From Paragorgia papillata (lineage: Eukaryota > Cnidaria > Anthozoa > Scleralcyonacea > Coralliidae): 64,000 bases of DNA. The translations under genes were made by a program, and so were the position numbers. Below are positions 21,401-33,633 of the stretch, one piece after another (position 1 is the stretch's first letter; every line of letters starts with the position of its first letter). The stretch lies in assembly GCA_035771165.1 (NCBI GenBank), contig JAWNZC010000232.1, forward strand, positions 325,001 through 389,000, read 5' to 3'. The notes under the pieces are model-generated. The model worked only from the letters and a program-made list of their open reading frames with translations. It was not told where the DNA came from and searched no databases.

Positions 21401-24276
21401 GAGAGCATTTCCAGTCGAACGAGTCTACGCAAAGGTCCACAAGGAGGATTACGTCGAAGAAACGTCCGAGAAAGCGGTGGAGGTGTGTCAAAGCGGCGAG
21501 GAGGGAGATATCCTGATATTCTTAACGCAGCAAAACGAGATCGAGAAAACATGTGATAAGTTGGAGAAGAAATTGGGCAGTGGTAAAAATATTATTCTAC
21601 CGCTTCATGGCAAACTCCAGCCAGAGGAACAGGAGAAAGTATTCAAGGAAACTCCGAAGGGAAAGAGGAAGATCGTAGTAGCGACCAACAGTGCCGAGAC
21701 ATCGATTACAATCAATGGTATTCGAATTGTGATTGATTCGGGAATGGTGAAAGAGCCTTCGTTCGATCCCGCGCGCAATATGACCACATTGGATGTCAAG
21801 ATGGTGAGCCGCAGTTCTGCGGTGCAGCGGTCTGGCCGAGCGGGTCGCACAAGTGCCGGAAAATGTTACTGTCTGTACACGTCGGAAGAGTTTGACAACA
21901 TGGAGCAGGACACAAAACCGGAGATTTTGAAGATGAATCTTGGCATGGCCGTCCTGCAGCTGTTGAGTTTAGGAGTGAGAAATGTAGAGGCATTTGATTT
22001 CGTCGAAGCGCCACCGCGCGAAACGTTGGTTCGTGCTTCGGCCAGCCTGAAGCAGTTGGGAGCTCTGGATCAAGACGGAACATTGAGTGACTTGGGAAGA
22101 ATGATGCTAGAACTCCCCACCGAACCGAACCTATCTAAGGCGTTACTGGAAGGACTCGAGAGAGGTTGTGGAGACGAAATCGTCACCGTGGCTGCGTTGA
22201 TGGCGAGTGGACGTGACGTGTTCTACAGGGGAGATACCGCTGAAAGGAAAGACGCGTCTGCGATCCAGAAACAGGAATTCTGCCAAACGAGTGGAGATTT
22301 GATGAGTGCACTCGAGGTGTACAAAATGTGGTCAGAGAAAGCCAAGCCAGAACAAAACAAATGGTGCATGGAAAACGCCTTGAATGCTAAAACGCTTCGC
22401 TCAACTCGGGAGACCATCGAAGAGATCAAGTACGCTTTACGGAAGATAAAACTTGGTTCCAAGCTAGAAGTAACATCATTGGATGTCGAGCAGGATTTAC
22501 GTAAAAGTCTGTTATCGGGCTATTCCGAAAACATCGCTTGGTCTCGAGGCCACGAGAAAGTCGGTTACACGGTTGTTTTGTCAAACCAGGATGCTAGAAT
22601 CCACCCATCATCGGTCCTGTCTAGCCTTGGTAGTCAGCCACAGTGGATTTTATTCCAAGAAATGAGACGCACGTCCGAGACGTTTCTGCTGAATGTCACT
22701 CCGATAGAGATTGATTGGTTGGCCGAGGTGGCGATCCACATGTTGCAGTTTGTTGATGAAGACGAAATCCGCAGGTCCCAAGCTATTCGAGAGAGAATAC
22801 AACCGCTCGGAGCGGCGTTAGTTAAGTCTGTTATTGGCTTACGAGGCTCGACTCTACGAAAAATAGAGGCTTCTGTGATGAACCACGTGGATGTGTACTC
22901 CCCTTTAGTGCCCCACGCAGCCGCCCGAACCAGAGTGTTCTGCTCGATCGAATGCAACGTCGACGAAGGCTTTGTGGATATCTACAGCCCAAGAGATTGC
23001 CTAGAGTTTGCAAGAAGTAAAGTCCATACTGTTCTCGACGGAAAGCGACGAGATCTTCTTGATGGTGGTAGCGAGATGCTGATTTCAAAGGTCGGGTTCC
23101 TCAAAGCGTTGGTAGGCAACGATATGAAAACAAGACTGATCCTACAGCCAGGAGAGTTTTGCAGGTTTGACGTGTTTGTGACGAAGGAAGATGAGACCTG
23201 CGACGTCGATCCAACGGATATCCTTTACACACTGAAAGACGCCGGAGACGTGGTTCACTACAGCCTTGTCCAGGACCCGTACAACGGCAAATGGGGCAAT
23301 GTGACGTACAGCACTCCCGACGAAGCTAAAGAAGCAAGAGCTCTTGTAGAATCCGGTTTTGACGAGACAGAGCTACCCTACAACGTAGAAAGGATCCAAC
23401 TCAGACCGTGTCGCGTGGAACGTCTTCAGCCCCAGAATTCTACATCGGTTACTGGTACCCGCGTTATCTGTACTTGGTTTCCGTTCCCGTCTTCAAATAA
23501 GGCTTACTTAACGTGCAATCCCGATCTTGCTCAACAATTGCGAAGCGGTCTCGACCGCCAGAGAAGGCGTGGTACTGGTTTTCTCGGAGGATTTAGGACT
23601 TCTCTGAATATAAAAACTCGTGACGTCGTGTTGGACGATATTGGCTCTGAGGAAGACGAATACACTATAGCTAAGAAAATTGAAGCTTGCGGTTTTGTAG
23701 CCGAAAATATCTCCAAGATTACCGTCCCTTCTCTTCGTGGGGGCAAGGATGTGGAACTCGAAGTAGAAAAACGAAATGTCTTAGAGCGAATGCAAGAGTT
23801 CGGGAAGGTTTATGTGTTAAACCATTGGATCGCTAACTGTCAAAAAGTAAAGGCTCGTCTGGTTTTTCCCAATTTGTTGGAGGCGAAGAAAGCCATCGAA
23901 GATTTAGATGGCCAGACTGGCGAACTTGGCGCTCGAGCTGTTTACTTGGAAATGGAGCGGACAACGGAAATTATTTGTAATACACAACTGTACCACAAGA
24001 TCAAGAAGACGATTGAAAAAATTGTGGAAAAGCATGAAGACGTAGAATTTCAAGCAAAAGACCAGGGTAGGCGAGGAATGAAGATAAGGATTTCGGGAAA
24101 CAACGCTGAAGTTGTGCAGTTGATTGGAGGACAGGTCGGAGATATGGTGACTGCTGAGTGTATAGCCATTGAAGATCCCGCTGTGGCCAGGGGTTTGTTT
24201 AGTGGTTATGGCCGTAATAAGCTGAAGAAGATTGAGAAAGATATAAGTGGTGCCGTTGTTCAATCAAGCATGCTAG
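18440..24276 (+). CDS. Multi-RRM DEAH-box RNA helicase, 5' exon(s) of an RRM-DEAH-RBR protein
   Basis: This reading frame is open from 17151, but recognisable protein starts after the minisatellite; the true start or a splice acceptor (AAAAG near 18451) is uncertain. Numbered from 17151, five RRM-like domains follow (about 518-590, 680-760, 845-915, 940-1015, 1025-1095), with a polyQ tract (19483-19508) between the second and third. A charged coiled coil comes next, then a DEAH/RHA helicase: GETGSGKST (about 1260), EPRKIAAVSLARR, IDEAHERS (about 1357), TSATLN, ATNSAETSITI, QRSGRAGRTSAGKCYCLY. HA2- and OB-like regions follow. The motif usually TDG is TDR. A GTAA donor at 24277 ends it. This RRM/DEAH/RBR layout resembles plant DEAH11/12 and related invertebrate proteins. 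Likely an ATP-driven RNA remodelling enzyme; substrate unknown. No frameshifts over 5.8 kb argue for a live host gene. Confidence 0.9.
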
Positions 24277-24289
24277 GTAAATTTAACTT

Positions 24290-25325
24290 TAGTTCACATT
24301 ACTTAACCTCACGTCACGTCACGTCACTTCACTTCACTTCACTTTACTTTACTTAACTTTACTTTACTTTACTTTACTTTACTTTACTTTACTTTACTTT
24401 AACTTTAGTTCACATTACTTAACCTCACGTCACTTCACGTCACGTCACGTCACGTCACTTCACTTCACTTCGCTTCACTTCACTTCACTTCACTTCACTT
24501 CACTTCACTTCACTTCACTTCACTTCACTTCACTTCACTTCACTTTACTTTACTTTACTTCACTTCACTTCACGGCACGTCACTTCACTTCCATTCACTT
24601 CACTTCACTTCACTTCACGTCACGTCACGTCACGTCACGTCACGTCACGTCCCGTCACGTCACTTCACTTCACTTCACTTCACTTTACTTTACTTTACTT
24701 TACTTTAACTTTAGTTCACATTACTTAACCTCACGTCACTTCACGTCACGTCACGTCACGTCACTTCACTTCACTTCACTTCGCTTCACTTCACTTCACT
24801 TCACTTCACTTCACTTCACTTCACTTCACTTCACTTCACTTTACTTTACTTCACTTCACTTCACTTCACTTCACGGCACGTCACTTCACTTCCATTCACT
24901 TCACTTCACTTCACTTTACTTCACTTCACTTCACTTCACTTCACTTCACTTCACGTCACGTCACGTCACGTCACGTCACGTCACTTCACTTCACTTCACT
25001 TTACTTTACTTTACTTTACTTTAACTTTAGTTCACATTACTTAACCTCACGTCACTTGACGTCACGTCACGTCACTTCACTTCACTTCGCTTCGCTTCAC
25101 TTCACTTCACTTCACTTCACTTCACTTCACTTCACTTCACTTCACTTCACTTCACTTCACTTCACTTCACTTCACGGCACTGCACTTCACTTCCATTCAC
25201 TTCACTTCACTTCACTTCACTTCACTTCACTTCACGTTACGTCACTTCACTTCACTTCACTTCACTTCACTTCACTTCACTTCACTTCACTTCACTTTAC
25301 TTTACTTTACTTTACTTTACTTTAC
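24290..25325. repeat. TTTAC/TTCAC/GTCAC pentanucleotide array with ~310-bp higher-order unit
   Basis: About 1 kb of CACTT/TTTAC/CACGT pentamers. The landmark TTTAGTTCACATTACTTAACC recurs at about 24290, 24403, 24711 and 25023, so blocks of roughly 308-312 bp are duplicated above the pentamer level. Confidence 0.92.
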
Positions 25326-25326
25326 A

Positions 25327-25690
25327 TCAGAAAACTCATAAAAAAGGGCTACCGCCCGTTTTGCGCATGTCCATAGGATTGTTTACGTTTTGATTTGAAT
25401 ATCTATAATTTGGATAACATTTTGATAAATTAAAAATTAGTAATATTTGATAAAAGTTTTGGACAAATCACTCGAAGGCTTAATTATTAGTTTCTCCGGT
25501 TTCCAGCAGTTCCGTGTTGTACGGTTGTATCTGACGATTTGACCGTCTTGTTTACGAACAAAATCAATATCAACTAATGGCCGCGTAGAATGAGAACGAG
25601 CATATCTGATTCCCAGTGGAATCAACAACAACAAAATCAAAGAACATGCGCAAAACGGAGTGTAGTTCCTCTTTAATAATTCATGAGAAA
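25327..25690. repeat. Foldback element with CCGTTTTGCGCATGT ends
   Basis: The left arm (25334-25372) and right arm (25644-25685) are inverted, both with CGTTTTGCGCATGT followed outward by A/T-rich CTCAT. No coding capacity. The following stretch to 26450 has no recognisable gene. It contains a 26-bp tract (26020-26045) shared with the right end of the insertion at 48654. Confidence 0.6.
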
Positions 25691-26456
25691 CATTCAAAAG
25701 AAGTTCGTATGAAGCAAAAGTTAGGTCTGTCTTGTTTGAAAGAACTCTTCAAAAATAACGGAGTTACATTTTTTACAGGTTTTCGTTCCCTTGCTTTGTT
25801 GTCGAGATATTTCAGTTTGTTTGCTTTTATCAAAAGAAATTAATTCGAAGGAAGCATGTGGGCGTGTTTCTTCCACAACAGCAAACATGTAGAATTTCAA
25901 GTGATTTTGTAATAGCAAGGATATATAACCTTCTGCGATAACTGTAAATCGTCCTGATTTACTTTTCGTTTGATTTTTTCAACTATAATAGTTGGCATTT
26001 TTAAAATAATTGATAAAAACTAGAAGTTACTATCGCAAGTGAAATGCTGCTCCAAATGCCAAGGAAATCCTGACATTTTTTAGAAGTTTTAAAAAATAAG
26101 CCCTTTCCCGTTATGCCTTTGTCCCTCATTCACCTCGCGAAGCCAGAATAGAATTAAGTCAGTCAGAATAGAAATTCGAATTTATCCGATTCGTGGATAG
26201 AAATTTCGACAAAAATTGATAGAAATGTCGAAAAAGCGACAGGAATCCAGTCCGTCAACAAAATCTGGACATAAAGCCTTCACAGCTTCAGATGAATTTT
26301 CATTCAGTGTATTCATCGAGATTTTGCGATCGCTCCCTTTTGTCTTATGGGCTCTGAACTGGATCCGTTCCACCCGACGGCTCATGGGACAAAGAAGGCA
26401 ATCGCAAAAATCGCTCGTTTGACCAAAAAAAATTTTAGAGTAGAAATCCGCCTTTA

Positions 26457-26610
26457 ATCCAGCGGCAAAAATGTGGAATAACTGACGATATCCAGAAATC
26501 CGACGACAAAAATGTGAAATAACTGACGATATCCAGAACTCCGACGACAAAAATGTGAAATAACTGACGATATCCAGAAATCCGACGACAAAAATGTGAA
26601 ATAACTGACG
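26457..26610. repeat. 41-bp tandem repeat, ~3.7 copies
   Basis: The unit begins AAATCCGACGACAAAAATGTG and runs to GATATCCAG. A partial unit (ATCCAGAAATCCGGCGACAAAAATG) also sits at 27018-27042, right at the predicted splice acceptor. Confidence 0.9.
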
Positions 26611-26870
26611 TAATATACCATGATCGCCTCGGATTCTTTTGTTCTCCGAGGGAATGTAAACCTCGTATTTCCCTCATTGCTCATGCAAGAGGGAAATTTT
26701 CCCTTTGTCTTCTAATTTTACCGTGCATGTTGATGAGGGAATATATTATTGCATATATTTTCCCTCATCAAATGCACGGGAAAATTAGATGCAACTTCTC
26801 TGATCAACCGTGTAAATTTCCTGTGGGTAAGATTCTCAAAGTTTTCCTCGGCGATCATAATATTACAGAC

Positions 26871-27009
26871 TAATAACATGACTTTTCGGGAAATTAGCGA
26901 TTAAATTTCCCCTTTGCCTCGGGAAGATTTGTAAAAGTCCGAGAGCCGCACAAACCTTCCCTCGGCTGCGGAAAATGTAATCGCTAATTTCCCTAAAGTC
27001 ATGTTATTA
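26871..27009. repeat. 139-bp MITE-like hairpin
   Basis: Inverted arms of about 35 bp starting TAATAACATGACTTT at both ends, with GGGAAATTAGCGATTA inside. It lies between the 41-bp repeat array and its detached partial unit. Confidence 0.75.
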
Positions 27010-27050
27010 CTTATAAATATCCAGAAATCCGGCGACAAAAATGCCGGTAG

Positions 27051-28153
27051 ATGTCCCGTTTGTGCTGACGATGTGTCGGTTTAAATACGAATTCGAAAAA
27101 GGTCGTGTCTGTTATATATTAGATAAAGATCGGCTGCTCGTCAGATCATGTTATACCGATTACTTTTCTTACTTTATAGCTCGCTCTGTACAAATCACTG
27201 GGACACCCGAAGCAAAACAACAAGCATCCAAGCTTATCCAGAAATTGATCAGGGAACTGATAGAGACGAAGAACGAAGAGATTTCACTGAGAGGTTCCGA
27301 TATACCCGTAGGCGCCATCCGAGAATTGCTAAAGCAATACGGGAAAGATCTAAAAGAATTGGTTATGGAGAACGAGCAATGTCAAGTTGTGATGGACATC
27401 CGACGACGCAAGCTGGTGTTGAGCGGGTCAAAGAGCGACGTAGAAAAAGTACGGGTTAAGGTGAAGAACTTCCTTCACGAGCTATGGGTTTCTCGCCATG
27501 GCGCTAGTAGCAAAGACAAGGAATTATGCCCAGTTTGTACTGACGACGTTGAACAGCCATATCGTCTCAATGTATGCGGTCATTGCTACTGCTCTGCTTG
27601 TATTACGGGGTATATTACTTCGATATTCGACTCGATCAAGGCGGATACCTTTCCTCAGAAATGCCTGTACGACAGCTGTGAATATCCTCTCACGAAAGAC
27701 GACTTCCTCGCGTTCTTAAACCAAGATCAAATCGAACAGTTATATCGAGTATCGTTGGAGAGTTTCGTGATTGGCAACGAGCAGTACAAGCCCTGTCCGT
27801 CTCCGGATTGTTCTTGGGTGTACAAGTCCACATCGAGTCCGGAAACCTTTGTCTGTCCAGAGTGCAGCGCGCGACTGTGCCAAAGCTGCGGCGATGTACC
27901 GCACGAGTTATTTGATACTTGTGAGGCTTACAGAGCAAGTCGAGATCAGTCGAAAGCAGATGAACTTTACGACAATTGGGTTTCCGGAGCTGATACAAGG
28001 AAGTGTCCAAAGTGTTCGGTAATGATAGAGAAGAATGAAGGATGTTCACATGTACGTTGCACCCTCTGCAATGCACACATATGTTGGAAATGTGGAAAGT
28101 ATTTTTCAACTCCAGATCGGTGTTATGATCATCAAAATGACTGTAAACGCTGA
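27051..28153 (+). CDS. RBR (RING-IBR-RING) E3 ligase module, 3' exon of the helicase gene
   Basis: The frame is open from 27041 (370 codons); the likely exon starts at 27051 by splice phase. After a KH-like segment come RING1 (CPVC at about 161, VCGHCYCSACI), IBR (CPSPDCSW ... CPECSARLCQSCG) and RING2 (KCPKCSVMIEKNEGCSHVRC, then CNAHICWKCG). The RING2 cysteine in NEGCSH matches the catalytic thioester cysteine of RBR ligases, so ubiquitin-transfer capacity seems kept. It ends TGA at 28151-28153. In the plant DEAH11/12 type the same order (RRM or helicase, then RBR) occurs in one protein. This suggests an RNA helicase that ubiquitinates bound partners; the role is inference. Confidence 0.88.
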
Positions 28154-28312
28154 CGGATTTGTGGTAGAAATTGAAACCTAAACTGGATCTCAAGAAAAAA
28201 TTGGGGTATCTTATGTGTAGAATGATAAGAAACAAATGATAAGAAACAAGTCAAAATACCAGAGTATGGTCCTGGGAAAGAAAAACAAATCAACCGAGAC
28301 ACCAACATTTCG

Positions 28313-28900
28313 ATGCGAGGACACGATGAGTCATTTGATAATAAATTGAAATTTAACCACATTCAAAAAATATGTAGAAAGGCTAGCCAACAGATAGCAG
28401 TCTTACAAAGGATGAAGAAAATGTTGCCTTTTTGTTCAAAAAAGGATATATATTTTTCTTTTATCTTGCCTCATTTCAACTATTGTTCCGAGGTATGGCA
28501 CAATTGTAGCGCACGAAACATCGCCAAGCTGGAAAAGTTAACGCAAGAGCCTTAAGATTTGTCTTTAACGAAAGATCAACACCCTATGATACTCTTACAG
28601 CGTCTGAATCTAAGGACTCTAGAACAACAACGCAAACAAAATATCTTAATCTCCACTTTTAAAATGGTCAACACAGAATTGAATGACAGTCGAAGTTTAC
28701 TTATTGAAAAAACAGGTACACCATATGACTTAAGGAAAACAAACTCTTTAAGAATTCCAAAAGTAAAGACAACAACACACGGCCAAAAATCATGGAGATT
28801 CACAGCAGCAAAACTTTGGAACAATCTGCCGGATGAAATGAGGCAAACAAAAGACATAAACACTTTTAAGAACTTACTATGTGCTATACACGAACTATAG
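28313..28900 (+). pseudogene. LINE reverse transcriptase C-terminal relic
   Basis: Two plus-strand frames give a LINE RT tail. The first has FSFILPHFNYCSEVWHNC (thumb), up to 28555. The second (28559-28900) has LQRLNLRTLEQQRKQNI, SLRIPKVKTTTHGQKSWRF and TAAKLWNNLPDEMRQ. A one-base shift separates them. The 5' part is missing, typical of LINE truncation. A short TTGTA-type tail follows near 29078-29098. Inactive. Confidence 0.85.
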
Positions 28901-29099
28901 TTTATAGTTTATAGAACGTTTTATATAGATTGAATTAAAATTTAAATTTTGGTTTGATTATATAGTGTTATTTTATTGTAAAAATAGTTATAGTACAACT
29001 GTTTTAACATTGATTTAGTTTAAATCGTGGCATACCTGAAAAATAGCGTTAACGCTAAGTGTATCGACCACGTTATATAAAGTGTATTGTATTGTATCT

Positions 29100-29806
29100 T
29101 ATAAAATCCCATTTCTCCATCGCAGAGGCTTCTTCGGAATAGGCGCGCGGGGAACGATGGGAAGATGGAAACGAAAGTAGCCTTTGCCAAATAATTTAAA
29201 CAATATGGCGCACAATTGCGTGATAGACTGTATAACAATATTCGGGATTTCAAAACATAATCAAATCTACTACGAAAAAGTTGGAAATCAATGAACTATG
29301 AACAAATGACGCATTTAAATCGCTGCCATCATTGATCGCATGAAAAGGGCAAACTGTTGTGAACAAAGTTCTTACCAATATGTCGTAGACATATTGCGCT
29401 GAACGCTTCTTCGTCGGCCTTGTTTATCAGGTTCATTTGGAAAACCTCCAGGGCAGTTGACAACGTTCGATTAACGTTTGTCAGTTTAGTCGCGTTTCGA
29501 ATTTTTTAATCTGTTCCGCAGGTGATTTCCATGCAAAAATACAGAATAACATCGAGAACAACATTCTCGACTTAGGTCGTGAAGAAAGCATTGCGTTTTG
29601 TGCAAATCATCGCTATCTTCCAATAACTCAGAACCGCATATTTGACCGGAGAACCGCATATTATTTAGCAGAGGCTTCTCCTCTTTTCCCGTCTTCTCGT
29701 CGTTCCCAGCGCGCGAAAAAAGAGCCTCTTCGAAAAAGAGTAAAATCCCTAAAAGTTTATCGACCTTTCAGTAGAGTGGTGCCTCGTTCCTCTCGACATA
29801 TTAGGG
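29100..29806. other. Unassigned stretch
   Basis: A GGGAACGATGGGAAG-like motif (29149-29165) recurs in weak inverted form around 29690-29715. No gene recognised. Confidence 0.4.
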
Positions 29807-30540
29807 ACCTTAAGATCTACGACGGGAACTTCGAGGACGACGTCCTTCAAACAAAAACATTCTTCTTGCAAAACAAAGATAATGAATAATTTCTAGTCCC
29901 AAGAGTAACCTGAACACCGTCCTCGCTCTGTATACAACGCCACTCGGAGCATTTTCACGTCTTCAGGACGACGTTGACTCGTGGGGTGATGAGAAGTGTT
30001 GTCTGAGATTGCCTTAACACAGACACTGCAACCGTTTTAACACTTTGAAAATTATAAAACAAGCTTCAAGTATTGAATACAGTAGTCAGTTAACCGTGGC
30101 TTCTTTTTAATGCTAAAATTTGAATTGATTTTTCACCGCCGTCGTCGTCCTAACATCTTAAGGTCCCTAGTAGGGACTTTAGGGACTTTGCGGCTAAAAA
30201 GCAACATAATTTTTTTTATTAAAAGATGTCACGACTAACTTTAGATATTTGAAACTAGTTTAATGACTTTTAATGACTTTCAAAACGCCTCTACTGCTAA
30301 AATGGTTGTAGTGTCAGTATTGAAGTCAATCTTAAGCAACAGTTCTCACCTTTTGGTAAGTTGACGTCGCCCTGAAGACGTGAAAATGCTCTAAGTGGCG
30401 TTGTACAAACAACAAGGACGTTGTTGAGATTACTCTAGGGACAAAAAAAAATATTCATTCTCTTTGTTTCGCAACTAGAATTATTTTGTTTAAGCAACGA
30501 CATCGTTGAAGTTACCGTCATACTTCGTAAAGTCCCTATT
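29807..30540. repeat. Diverged ~730-bp foldback element
   Basis: The left arm (29807-30060) and right arm (30295-30540) are inverted copies at roughly 70%, starting TAGGGAC and sharing CATTTTCACGTCTTCAGG and CAACGCCAC. Between them lies a junction with TAAGGTCCCTAGTAGGGAC (30160-30180), where two more ends of the same type meet, so the structure may be nested. Confidence 0.65.
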
Positions 30541-31240
30541 GCATGGAGCTGTGCATGTTGCTTTATAGTATGTCAAGATAATATGACCTTAAACATTTTT
30601 CACATACGTTATTGAAATGGAAGAAATTGCATTCGAGTTGTAATAGCATTAAAGCTTTTTCTACTAAATAATATGGAGTGATTTACATGTTACAGCCTTT
30701 TAATGTCTAGAAAAATTAGTGTACTATTTATTCGAAAGAGAGTAAGATTAGCTACATCAATTACGTATAAAATACTGTATATCTTTTAAAATCAGAAAAC
30801 GACCAGAACTGTAATTTGTACTAGATGTTTAATAAGATAATTCATATATCGTGCAGGTATGTTGTTAGAAATTGTGTTAAGCTTTCATTTGATGTATAGT
30901 TTAAGTTTCCATGTTATGTGAAACTTTTTAAAATGTTCAAAATATTCGTAGCAACGTTCGTAATAATATAACATTTACTTCTCACAAATATTATAGAATT
31001 GCAAATGTTTATTATTTAACTACGTAACGTACAACCTTGAGCAATAGGTCAAACAAAAGCAATTGAAAAATGCTATTTGGGATGACTCTAGCTAAACGGA
31101 GAGTACTTTAAAAATGGGAAAACATATGCCATTTTGGTTTAGTTCGCAAGAAAGATGGCGGTGAAAACGAGCCTAACACTTGGTCAAGTTTTCACAGAAC
31201 GTTTACAACGCTTGTAGTACTATTTGTTGATCTCGCTTGT
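30541..31240. other. AT-rich unassigned stretch
   Basis: No ORF of note, no recognised repeat. Confidence 0.5.
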
Positions 31241-31394
31241 TCGGTCTGTACTAGATAGTGAAATATCGGACTGTATGAATTTACTGTAATACGTATTTTT
31301 AATGTTGTTTTAAATATTATATAAAATAGGGTTTTAATTATATTTTCCCGCACGTACTAAAAACGTCCCTCCGACATTTCACTAGTACAGACCT
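31241..31394. repeat. ~155-bp foldback MITE
   Basis: Inverted arms GGTCTGTACTAG ... AGTGAAATATCGGA and TCCGACATTTCACTAGTACAGACC, with an AT-rich centre. Confidence 0.6.
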
Positions 31395-31711
31395 CACGCT
31401 CGGTCAATAAGTAGTAAATTTCGAAAACGCAAACGGTGATTGGTTAGAAGCCGTGTTTCTATAAGTCTATGGAAAACATGGAATTAGATTAATACGCCAC
31501 CCAATACGCCATGTTTTAGTGTTTATGAAGTGAAAAATCATTAGCATTTTTATTGTTTTAATGAGCAGAAGAGCATGACAGGAGCAACCATTTAAAATTT
31601 CATAGTAAAAACATGCCATGTTCTAGCAAAACTTTAGGCTGGCGTCTTCAGCAAGATACGGAAGGAAAAAAAAAGCTCAACGGAAGAAACTATAATAACT
31701 TTAAAGTACGT

Positions 31712-32160
31712 ATTAAACGAAATTTCACTTCAGTTTTTTTAAGATTGTATTTGGAAGAACACGAAAGATAATGAAAAATGGCTTTTACATGCCTTTCAAA
31801 TATCCCATTCTTGAGTTATTGGCTATACAATTTGAGCAATGACGTCACACGTATGTGGGAGAAAACGAAATATCAGTCATCTTTGGATTGGTTTAACTAC
31901 ACAAAACCATTGCAGATGTAATTTGACCATACCCCAAGAGAAATTTGCCACGTTTGATTCAGTTTAGTCAAACCAATTCAAAGATAGTACTGATTTTCCG
32001 TTTTCTCCTACATACAAACTGTGACGTCATTGCTCAAATTGCATAGCTAATAACTCAATAATGGCATAAGATTTGAAAGGCACGTGAAAGCCATTTTTCG
32101 TTATCTTAGGACTTCTTCCAAATACAATCATAAAAAACTGAAGTAAAAGTTCGTTTTATA
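31712..32160. repeat. ~450-bp foldback MITE
   Basis: Arms of about 200 bp (31712-31905 and 31970-32160) are inverted with about 85% identity, from TAAAACGAA(C/A)TTT inward through CACTTCAG and the GACGTCA-containing segment. Confidence 0.8.
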
Positions 32161-32544
32161 GGCTCATTAAAACCAGCAATTGAAACGAAGCAGAAATAAA
32201 CCAGTAACTTTATGAAAACAGCTGGCATTCTCATGGAGATTTTTTCTACTTTTGTCTTAAACCTTGCCGTTTTCTCTCACCATGCCCTACACACTACTTT
32301 CTCGTTGCCTTCTCACTCTAGCGTGCTTGTTTACCTTTTTCTGACAGCTTTAGTTTTGTTAGCTTCTCTTAATTCCTTTCTAAGCAAATAGCTCTCCTCC
32401 CTTCCGCTATTTCGTTGTCGTCGGGACAGTTCTGTATACGTTTTCTCAACCTTCAAATTTCGACTTTTCCTCGGCGCTCTTCCTTCGAGTTAGTTGTTTT
32501 ATTTATATGCATGTACTTTTTCTTTCCATAGTAATAGTATTTTT

Positions 32545-32548
<4 letters not shown>
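32161..32548. other. Unassigned stretch
   Basis: Pyrimidine-rich DNA with no recognisable gene. Confidence 0.4.

Positions 32549-32577
<29 letters not shown>
32549..32577. repeat. (TA)n microsatellite
   Basis: TA run immediately left of the MITE copy. Confidence 0.9.
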
Positions 32578-32581
<4 letters not shown>

Positions 32582-32820
32582 CATTTTCAAAAGTCTTGGG
32601 ACATTTGCGTCACTTATCGGTTTTTTAACTCCCCGACCCCCTGTTCAATGTTGTACACCATGTTTACGCTGAATTTTACCGGTATTGTTAACTTGTTTCA
32701 TTAGACAACATTGTGAAGGGAGGGGGCGGGAGAGATTGTGTACATATTGCAAAATAGACGATGTTGAACGAGTATATTTAGTAAAGCTCAAGTGTCCCAA
32801 CTACTTTTGAAATTGATTGT
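32577..32820. mobile_element. 244-bp MITE, copy 1
   Basis: Starts ACAATCATTTTCAAAAGT and ends ACTTTTGAAATTGATTGT, imperfect terminal inverted repeats of about 27 bp that continue to GGGACA/TGTCCC. Differs from the copy at 36162-36405 at only about one position. No coding capacity. TIR style resembles Tc1/mariner MITEs, but no clear target duplication is seen. Confidence 0.85.
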
Positions 32821-32984
32821 CCGAAGCGCTATTTAATTATTTTGTCGAAAAACATGCTGTTTCAGTCAACTAAACACTATACATTATAGGCAGAAAGCTA
32901 AAAAAATGTTATAGCACAATTACAACCTGTTAATGTCTAACATTTACCTTAGGAATATGACATTTTATAATTTAGTTAGCCCCC

Positions 32985-33440
32985 CTGTGGTGCTGCTGAT
33001 ATCCCGACGCTTCTCGCAACGATGCTCACTACGGTGCTCACCAGAAAAACATGCAATAGAGCGAAGACTGTTATTTAAAATGACATTTTATATACACCCG
33101 CCTTGTAATATGTTAGTTTTGAATAAGATAATAACGCATTTTTACGATTGACGCTTTTAAAATACGTTTTTTACAACGATGCTCGCTATATACTATAAAT
33201 AACTTGATCTTATGTCTCCTATTTTATACTACGGAAGTGAGCATCGTCGCCGCTTAACATCAAAATCAGTTTATTTTGCGAACGAAATATCAGTTAATAC
33301 CTTTAACAGAAAACAACACAATGCAAGTAAGACTAGCACACTGCCGAATTAACCAGTTTTGGAGAAACAACACAGATCTACCGCAATAATTCCCATGGTA
33401 ATCGGTGAGCATCGTGGTGAGCACCGTAGCGAGCACCGTG
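32985..33440. repeat. Foldback with GGTGCTCACC-type ends
   Basis: The left end (ACGATGCTCACTACGGTGCTCACC, about 33019-33042) recurs inverted on the right (GGTGAGCATCGTGGTGAGCACC, about 33401-33422), with another GAGCATCG copy inside near 33239. Arms are short and diverged. Low coding potential. Confidence 0.5.
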
Positions 33441-33633
33441 CGGGTATTAGTCATAACAATCGAATATCAAGTTTTATTTTTCTCAGGTCCGTAACTGCAG
33501 GTCCGTAACAAAATGCCGGCTTCTGATTGGCTAAATACGAGGTCCGTATCACACAAGTACGGACCTCTCGTTTTTCCCGCCAAAACTAATATGGGGTGAA
33601 AAACAGTTTTCAAACCAAAAAAAGTGGTGAAAA

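Larger units (their letters stand above)
24277..27050 (+). other. Predicted intron of the helicase/RBR gene
   Basis: The donor is AG|GTAAAT at 24276/24277. The acceptor is GGTAG|AT at 27050/27051. Splicing joins codons in phase (phase 1) with the downstream RING frame. The intron is filled with a pentanucleotide array, a foldback, 41-bp tandem repeats and a MITE. Chosen by phase match; another acceptor is possible. Confidence 0.65.

Noticed and set aside
25056..25376. 106-residue TSLHF repeat ORF
   Set aside because: Translation of the pentanucleotide array in the intron.
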